Origin: an uncultured Akkermansia sp.
GTDB lineage: Bacteria > Verrucomicrobiota > Verrucomicrobiia > Verrucomicrobiales > Akkermansiaceae
Assembly: GCA_947631275.1 (NCBI GenBank)
Contig: CANRKR010000001.1
Location: 40,384 to 104,383, forward strand
Direction: 5' to 3'
DNA: 64,000 nucleotides
The position numbers and the translations under genes were made by a program. A model generated the notes under the pieces. The model was not told the DNA's origin, did not search any database, and saw only the letters and a program-made list of their open reading frames with translations. The stretch's first letter is position 1, and each line of letters opens with the position of its first letter. Below, piece by piece: positions 57,815 to 64,000 of this stretch.

Positions 57815-59857
57815 CTAGGTGGCGTTCTCCTTGCTCTCTTCCAATTTTTTTTCGGCTTCATCCTCGATGTCGTCAGCCCGATCCTCATCACCGGCCATGC
57901 GCCAGAATTCGGCAACTTTGAACATGAGGTCATGAGCTTTCCTGATGGCAAAGTAGTCGTTTGTCTCGTAGGCGTGCTTACCATAGTAAGCCATAACATC
58001 TTTGGCTGCGGTGCGCCAGGCTGATTGCACAAGAGCAGTCCGCTTTTTCTCATTCAATTTTTCATTGCCCTGCACAGCCTTGGCGTATTCATCCAGCATG
58101 GCCTTATAAGTGCCGAGGATGGTCATGAGCACATCCGCACGCGAGGCATACTGTTTGATGAGGGGTTTGAAAAAAGAAGTCAGTTCCTTGCCATTTCCGT
58201 TGCGCGCCGGGATTTCCGCTTGCCTCCGCAGCGCATCAGAGAACAAATCCATGCGCCCTGTATCGATGAACATAGAGATCTTGCGCGTATCTTTTTTGAG
58301 GGCCTTTTTCTTGGCAAGGTCGCTCTTTCCGTCCATGAGTTTGGACGTCTGGATACTCTGTGCCAGGTCAATGAGCTCGCTATTCTTTTTGTAGAAGCGT
58401 GAGAGTTCGGAATACACCTTTCCCCAGTCCTTTTCCGTCACGAGCTCGCCACACTGCTCCATCACTCTGATGCGGTTTTGCCAGGAAGCTGTGAGAAGAG
58501 GGAAGTTGGAGGTAACGAATTTAGCTGCGGCCAGAGCCTGTTCTTTGCAATCGATGTGGCTCATGTAAACCGACAGCATGATGCCGTCTGCCGCCATGGC
58601 CTGCTTGTCGCCATTGAGCCGATTGCTACTGTCCAGCAGAGTTGATTCGTGCTGTCTAAAACCCGAACAAGGATTGAGAAAACGTCCCGTGTTGTAGCCG
58701 TAGGAGCCGGTCGTAGTCCAGCCTTTATCGCTGGAAAGCAGCCCCACCCAGGCGTGCCGCCCCCGGTCGCCATCGCCACTGATAATCACGGCAGGAATTC
58801 CTTTGCAGCGGGCGGAACACGCGGTGTAATACGCCTGGTCTCGACAGACCCCTCCGAGTTTCTTGATTTCGCTGAAGGTGTATTTTGTATAGGGGTCAGA
58901 GTTTTGCGTAGCGCGCTCCATCATGTATTCGATGGAGGCGTAGGCATCTCCCCAGTTCTCGCGACGGAAGCGCATTTTTTTGTGCACGTAGTCGATTTCC
59001 GACCGAGGGAGGCGCAGCTGCACCACATAAAGAAGGTCACTCGGGGAAAGTTTCTTAATATCGGTAAGCAAGTTGCGCTTTTTATCCGCCTCGCGGAAGT
59101 AATTGTAGAGTTCGGCCATGCTCAACAGTGGTTCAGTGCATTGGCGCAGCATGGTCTCCTGCTCTGCAACCTCTTTTTGCACCAGAGAACAGGCGATTGC
59201 CAGGTTCAGGTAGCGTGCGCGCTCCTTGGCAGGGGTGAGCTGCCAGAGCGTGTAAAAAGTGGTGAGCACATAAGGTGCCTGGGCGCTGATTCCGGAGTTC
59301 AGCACAAAGTTTTGCAGCAGGCTGTGCAGCACGCGCCCGTCGTTTTGCAAAAGCCAGTGGATAAAAGCATCGGGAGATTGTTCCTGCGCACCCGCTTCTC
59401 GACATGCCGGGGCAAGCGCTCCTTGCAGATCTGCGGTGCCGAGCAAATCGGACAGGAGACAGAGATCAAGCGACGGGAGAAAGATTTTGGACGTCTTGCA
59501 AGCGGTATAGTTGAAGCGTTCAGCAGAGATGATACTCGGCGCAGCGGCGCGAATCTTGCTCTTGAGCGCGGGGATGAGTCGATCCATCTCGTGCTTTCTG
59601 AGAGCTGAATCGACGAGATTGTGCCACGTCTGCGTAGCCTCAGAGGAGGCGTTCAGCAGGTCCGGAACGTTATCGTAGCTCGCGAACTCTTCAGAGGACT
59701 CCTCAGAACTTGGCGTCTCCTGCGGGGATAGCGTGATCTGTCCGGGCTGGGGCGCCCTGTCCTCTTGAGCCGGAGCAAAAGTGTGCGGCAGCAGGGAAAG
59801 CAGAAAGATACTCCGGCGCAGGATTCGCCATGGGATGCAGATGCGCATATGTCTCAA
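57815..59857 (-). CDS. Secreted transglutaminase-like superfamily protein
   Basis: Signal peptide; LGGVCRDQAYYTACSARCKGIPAVIISGDGDRGRHAWVGL Cys/His pattern. Confidence 0.6.
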   Translation of the reverse strand: MRHMRICIPWRILRRSIFLLSLLPHTFAPAQEDRAPQPGQITLSPQETPSSEESSEEFASYDNVPDLLNASSEATQTWHNLVDSALRKHEMDRLIPALKSKIRAAAPSIISAERFNYTACKTSKIFLPSLDLCLLSDLLGTADLQGALAPACREAGAQEQSPDAFIHWLLQNDGRVLHSLLQNFVLNSGISAQAPYVLTTFYTLWQLTPAKERARYLNLAIACSLVQKEVAEQETMLRQCTEPLLSMAELYNYFREADKKRNLLTDIKKLSPSDLLYVVQLRLPRSEIDYVHKKMRFRRENWGDAYASIEYMMERATQNSDPYTKYTFSEIKKLGGVCRDQAYYTACSARCKGIPAVIISGDGDRGRHAWVGLLSSDKGWTTTGSYGYNTGRFLNPCSGFRQHESTLLDSSNRLNGDKQAMAADGIMLSVYMSHIDCKEQALAAAKFVTSNFPLLTASWQNRIRVMEQCGELVTEKDWGKVYSELSRFYKKNSELIDLAQSIQTSKLMDGKSDLAKKKALKKDTRKISMFIDTGRMDLFSDALRRQAEIPARNGNGKELTSFFKPLIKQYASRADVLMTILGTYKAMLDEYAKAVQGNEKLNEKKRTALVQSAWRTAAKDVMAYYGKHAYETNDYFAIRKAHDLMFKVAEFWRMAGDEDRADDIEDEAEKKLEESKENAT

Positions 59858-60321
59858 CGGGTGTAGGTGATGGCGCTGAACCCCTCCATGAGCAGGGGAC
59901 TGTCGTGCGCGGAGAAAAGATGCTCGAAGGGAGGGAAGAAGGTATCGGCCTCGTGGCAGCCCAGCACGCGGGAGACATGCAGTTTGCTCATGAGCGGCAG
60001 CAGGAGTTCGTATATCTGAGCTCCCCCGATGACCATCACCTCCGGATCCTGTAGTTCAATTTTTTCCAGCTCAGCCAGGTCACGGATGACGCTGGCGCCC
60101 TCAGCCTTGTAGTCGGTGCTGCGGGTGAGCACGATATTCTGCCGCCCGGGAAGAGGGCGACCGAGACTTTCAAAGGTTCTGCGCCCCATCAGAATGGGGT
60201 GTCCCATCGTGATTTGCTTGAAGTGGCGCAGATCCGCCGGCAGGTGCCAGGGAATGCTCCCGCGCAGACCGATAGCTCGTCGATCATCCATGGCAACTAC
60301 ACCGGTGAAATGGGGGGTCAT
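59854..60321 (-). CDS. folA: Dihydrofolate reductase (start trimmed)
   Basis: [35 protein letters not shown] overlap with thyA. Confidence 0.94.
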   Translation of the reverse strand: MTPHFTGVVAMDDRRAIGLRGSIPWHLPADLRHFKQITMGHPILMGRRTFESLGRPLPGRQNIVLTRSTDYKAEGASVIRDLAELEKIELQDPEVMVIGGAQIYELLLPLMSKLHVSRVLGCHEADTFFPPFEHLFSAHDSPLLMEGFSAITYTR

Positions 60322-61133
60322 ACGGAGATGGGAGCTTTGATGTGCGGATGTGGGTTGTAATTTTCCAATGTGAAATCCTCGTAATGGAAGGCATCGATCT
60401 GTCTCACCTGGGGGTTGAGTCGCATGGTGGGCAGAGCGCGCGGCTCGCGGGTAAGCTGCAGCCGCGCCTGATCCAGATGATTGGTGTAAAGGTGCAGATC
60501 CCCGAAAGTGTGCACAAACTCCCGCGGTTCGTAGTCGCATACTTGTGCCGCCATGAGCAGCAGCAGAGCGTAACTGGCGATATTGAACGGCACCCCCAGG
60601 AACAAATCGCAGCTGCGCTGGTAGAGTTGCAAGCTCAGCCCATGCCGTTGCCCGGGCTGCTGGGCTGGAATCACGCAGAATTGAAACAGGCAGTGGCAGG
60701 GGGGCAGAGCCATGTCGTCCACCTGCGCCACATTCCATGCGCTGACGATGTGACGGCGGCTCCATGGATTTTCTTTCAGCCCCCGGATGAGGCGGTCAAT
60801 CTGATCAATGCTGCCGCCGTGACCATCCGGCCAGTGGCGCCACTGAGAGCCGTACACCGGACCCAATTCTCCGTTTTCATCGGCCCATTCGTCCCAGATC
60901 GTCACGCCGTTTTCCTGCAAGTAGCGCACATTGGTACTGCCCATGAGAAACCATAGCAACTCGTGGATGATGGAGCGCAGATGCAGCTTCTTGGTGGTGA
61001 GGCAGGGGAATCCGTCCCGCAAATCAAACCGCGCCTGACGCCCGAAGACGCCGATGGTTCCCGTACCGGTGCGATCCTGGCGCGCTACGCCGTGCGTCAG
61101 CACGTCATCCAGCAGCTCGAGGTATTGTTTCAT
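60318..61133 (-). CDS. thyA: Thymidylate synthase (start trimmed to [10 protein letters not shown])
   Basis: [28 protein letters not shown] catalytic Cys; [10 protein letters not shown]. Confidence 0.96.
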   Translation of the reverse strand: MKQYLELLDDVLTHGVARQDRTGTGTIGVFGRQARFDLRDGFPCLTTKKLHLRSIIHELLWFLMGSTNVRYLQENGVTIWDEWADENGELGPVYGSQWRHWPDGHGGSIDQIDRLIRGLKENPWSRRHIVSAWNVAQVDDMALPPCHCLFQFCVIPAQQPGQRHGLSLQLYQRSCDLFLGVPFNIASYALLLLMAAQVCDYEPREFVHTFGDLHLYTNHLDQARLQLTREPRALPTMRLNPQVRQIDAFHYEDFTLENYNPHPHIKAPISV

Positions 61134-61149
61134 GAGTGTTGGGGTGGAA

Positions 61150-61929
61150 TCAAAGACCGAGCGCTTCGCGGATCTGCGCCGCAAAACCCCGTGCCTTTTC
61201 TGCGAAGCTGAGATCCGGATTTTTGTAGAGGATGCCCCGGGAGACGTTGATGAGCGCCGGTGCTTTTCGATCTCCGCCCTTCAGTGAGTCAAGTTCGCCT
61301 CCCTGCGCGCCGAGTCCGGGAATGAGCAGAGGCGCATCCGGCAACTCCGACAGAAGGCAGCTGTCCGCATTCGTGAGCCCCACGACCAGCCCCACTTCAG
61401 TCGTGGTCCCATCGCGGCGAGCGTTCTCCACCATGTCGCCGACGAGATGATACACCCTCCGCCCATCCGCCAGGCGTCGGCGTTCAATATCTTCTGCGCC
61501 GCCGTTGGATGTGACGCAGAGCAGATAGACTGCCTTCCCTTCGCAGTTGAGGAAGGGAGCGAGGGTATCATAGCCCATGAAGGGATTGAGGGTGACGGCA
61601 TCTGCCTGCAGCTGTTCAAAATAGGCGCGGGCGTAGTATTTCTGCGTCTCACCGATATCGCCTCGTTTCACATCCAGCACCACCGGGATGTCCTCCGGCA
61701 TATCCTTCAGCAGACCGTGTAGAAGTTCCATACCGCCCACTCCCATGGCTTCAAAATACGCGATATTCGGCTTGTAAGCGGCGGCAAACGGCGCCGTCTC
61801 CTCCACCACTTGCCGCAGCCAACGTCCCGTGGCGACCAAATCATCCCCATCCGGACGTGGGTCAAGCCCTACGCAAAGGGCCGATTTCACCGCCGCAATC
61901 CTCGCTGCCAGTTTTTCCGTATACCTCAT
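61150..61929 (-). CDS. pyrF: Orotidine 5'-phosphate decarboxylase
   Basis: [35 protein letters not shown]. Confidence 0.94.
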   Translation of the reverse strand: MRYTEKLAARIAAVKSALCVGLDPRPDGDDLVATGRWLRQVVEETAPFAAAYKPNIAYFEAMGVGGMELLHGLLKDMPEDIPVVLDVKRGDIGETQKYYARAYFEQLQADAVTLNPFMGYDTLAPFLNCEGKAVYLLCVTSNGGAEDIERRRLADGRRVYHLVGDMVENARRDGTTTEVGLVVGLTNADSCLLSELPDAPLLIPGLGAQGGELDSLKGGDRKAPALINVSRGILYKNPDLSFAEKARGFAAQIREALGL

Positions 61930-62110
61930 GGTGGCAGCATATCACAAAGCCCGCCATTGTGCAAGAGCATTGAAATGTCCCCTGCGCGGAATTCTCCGAA
62001 TCGCCTATCAGCTCTTCAGCCCCTTGCAAGACGCGCAAATTCGATACTCCGTTCGTCCAGGTGAAGAGGCACGCTTTGCGTACCGGAAACCGGATACTTC
62101 GCTCTTGAGA

Positions 62111-62965
62111 TCAGCCTTGCCCCGGAGTATCCTGCTCAGGGGTGCTGTAGTACACCTTGCCGTCCACAGCAGCGCGGTAGCGTCCGCCTGGCAGGATCGT
62201 CACCCCGAGTGTACGCCCCATATAATTCTCTGCAGGTTGCACCCTGTAGCGGCGCAGCTCGGGAGCGCCCGGCTGATCCGGATCACGGACAATGATGGTG
62301 AGTTGTCCGCTGATGGGACGCGGATCCTGCGGGCGTGATGCAATACGCTGCCCGGCATACATGAAGCCGAAGGGGAAGATGTTGCCGGAGTCGTCCTGTG
62401 CCTCCACAAAGAGCCGCCCATTTGTGCCGTTAATCACTTGCACAGCGTAGCCCGCATCGGCAGCAGAGCTCTTTGTCTGCGTAGCAGAGATGCCGGCGGC
62501 TCCCTTGCGCGCCTCCCCGGCGTTCGTCGGGAAAGAGCTGCTTGCTGCGGTCGGTTCAGGAATAGGGGCGGTAGCGGAGGAAGCATCGACGGGGCGCGGA
62601 TCCGGAATAGGCGGTGCACTATGGACCGAGATTGGGGGTGTCATGGGGCGTGGCGGAGTCGGCATCTCCTGTTGCTGCGGTATGAAGGTAGTGGGTCGGA
62701 CCGGAGAATCTGCAGTAGTTGATGCCTCCGCAGGGGAACCCTCAGTCTTCACCCCCAGTGAAGCCGCCGCAAACTCGAATGCTGTCGTTGTCTCAGACGG
62801 AGTGGAGGACGTAGCAGCCTGCCCCGGCAAAGCTTGATAGTTCGCGGGTTTATCCGCCGCCGTTGGTGTCGCTGCCTCGTGCGGCGGCGTATCAATCACC
62901 GGTGGCGCTTGCTGGCAGGAGCCGAGCAAAAGCGCAACCGACAGCAGTGCCGAGTACCGTTTCAT
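62111..62965 (-). CDS. Proline-rich lipoprotein of unknown function (start trimmed to MKRYSALL)
   Basis: Lipobox LLLGSCQQ; P/A/T-rich linker followed by a beta-type C-terminal domain. Confidence 0.65.
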   Translation of the reverse strand: MKRYSALLSVALLLGSCQQAPPVIDTPPHEAATPTAADKPANYQALPGQAATSSTPSETTTAFEFAAASLGVKTEGSPAEASTTADSPVRPTTFIPQQQEMPTPPRPMTPPISVHSAPPIPDPRPVDASSATAPIPEPTAASSSFPTNAGEARKGAAGISATQTKSSAADAGYAVQVINGTNGRLFVEAQDDSGNIFPFGFMYAGQRIASRPQDPRPISGQLTIIVRDPDQPGAPELRRYRVQPAENYMGRTLGVTILPGGRYRAAVDGKVYYSTPEQDTPGQG

Positions 62966-63174
62966 TGTGTGCATGATACCACGGAAGTTTATCTTTTGCA
63001 AGACGTGGACTTCCCTTAGTCGACAAAATGCGGAGAGCAACGTATTTTGTTCATGCCAGAATCAAACATCGGCATGAGTAACGAGCAACGTCACTAAAAG
63101 CCTGTCTGAATAAACACGATTACTCACAGCACAAATGCCGCGCGCCAGATCGACGCAATGTCCGCATTCCCTGT

Positions 63175-63273
63175 TCATTGATTCTCTCGTCCGGTCAGGA
63201 TTCTCCCCAATTTTGTGAGTGACTTCTCAAGCTCCGTCAGCCTGTTTGCTTGTTCTGTGATTTTCTCGTTCAT
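63175..63273 (-). pseudogene. Remnant ORF MNEKITEQANRLTELEKSLTKLGRILTGRENQ with in-frame continuation upstream of a TGA
   Basis: Manual translation; ...LWDVGHNGPQL*EHLCTHICAILRGEMNEK... in the same frame. Confidence 0.35.
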
Positions 63274-63410
63274 TTCCCCGCGCAGAATGGCGCAGATGTG
63301 GGTACAGAGATGTTCTCACAACTGGGGGCCGTTGTGTCCTACGTCCCACAATCAAATGCAGTTTTACTTTTAATTTACTCTATTCCAACACCCTCCTACG
63401 CCGGAAAGTC

Positions 63411-63875
63411 TTAACTCCATATTTTATCATTGAACCATTCCGGATTTGTGAAACCCAAATGTTTGTACAACTCGGGGATGGAGTTTCCAGTACCTGTTAT
63501 AAGCTCCTTACACCTATCTCGCCATTTGCTCTTTGGGGCTATTTTCCCCAAGATGATCGCACAAATACATAAGGCAGCGGCTGTCTTATCGAGTGCCGCC
63601 GTACGAGAAATCAGCCCTCTGTCCTGCCGCAGTATGGGAATCTTCTTCTTACTGAGCCATGTTCTATCCCATATTCTTGATTGATGTGCGCAAGAATTTC
63701 GCACATCCTTCAAAAAGGCTATTGCTGACCGGAAGAAAGAAGCATGAAGAATTCCCATCTCTTTTGCAATCTTCTTTACAATCTTGTCAGGGAGACAGAT
63801 TCTGAGCAAAGTATGTATGTTTCCCATGGTGGCAAACTCGACGTAAGTCCATGCAGCAAGGGAATCAACATTCAC
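63411..63875 (-). CDS. Abi_2 (AbiD/AbiF)-family protein, C-terminal portion; possibly truncated
   Basis: SLAAWTYVEFATMGNIHTLL and LKDVRNSCAHQSRIWDRTW motifs; homology-like frame continues upstream to a TGA near the window edge. Confidence 0.65.
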   Translation of the reverse strand: MNVDSLAAWTYVEFATMGNIHTLLRICLPDKIVKKIAKEMGILHASFFRSAIAFLKDVRNSCAHQSRIWDRTWLSKKKIPILRQDRGLISRTAALDKTAAALCICAIILGKIAPKSKWRDRCKELITGTGNSIPELYKHLGFTNPEWFNDKIWS

Positions 63876-64000
63876 GCCTCTTTTTATACTTTTGTCGAAT
63901 CCGGCATAGTTTTCGAAATTATTACGCTCTTCGTATATTTTTGTGGAATGACTCCACGAAGCAATTCCAAAAAGACGGCAAAATATTCACTACCTCACAA

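Noticed and set aside
59854-60765. 303-aa ORF as a fusion of folA with an N-terminal extension
   Set aside because: The extension overlaps thyA in another frame; the DHFR ATG at 60321 with ATGA overlap is the plausible start.

Overview
64-kb bacterial window, mostly densely packed minus-strand genes. Gene content (GspD/E/F/G-type secretion or pilus genes, two PilT-like ATPases, GH2 beta-galactosidase, NahK-like sugar kinase) is reminiscent of a gut Verrucomicrobiota, but this taxonomic guess is inference. Main blocks: (1) about 0-14.6 kb, a one-directional exopolysaccharide/capsule-type cluster with multidomain glycosyltransferases, UDP-glucose dehydrogenase, a nucleotidyltransferase-kinase fusion and a PD-(D/E)XK-like nuclease; (2) 15.5-25.8 kb, a SurA/PpiD-like anchored protein, POT transporter, GH2, YifB, L,D-transpeptidase and HflX; (3) 26-44.7 kb, type II secretion/type IV pilus genes mixed with purD, hemL and folD; (4) 44.75-46.16 kb, an intact DDE insertion sequence; (5) 46-62 kb, housekeeping genes (rarA, kdsB, uppS, hisS, rfbB, thyA, folA, pyrF); (6) right edge, an Abi_2-like gene fragment. 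The most notable non-genic signal is a perfect 24-bp inverted repeat (14708-14731 / 14881-14904, 149-bp spacer) directly upstream of the minus-strand polysaccharide cluster. It is a candidate invertible promoter or a MITE. Just beyond it (15193-15403) lies a decayed 5' fragment of the same IS that is intact at 44.8 kb. No tRNA, rRNA or CRISPR array was recognised. All calls come from reading the sequence and the ORF translations; no database search was run.
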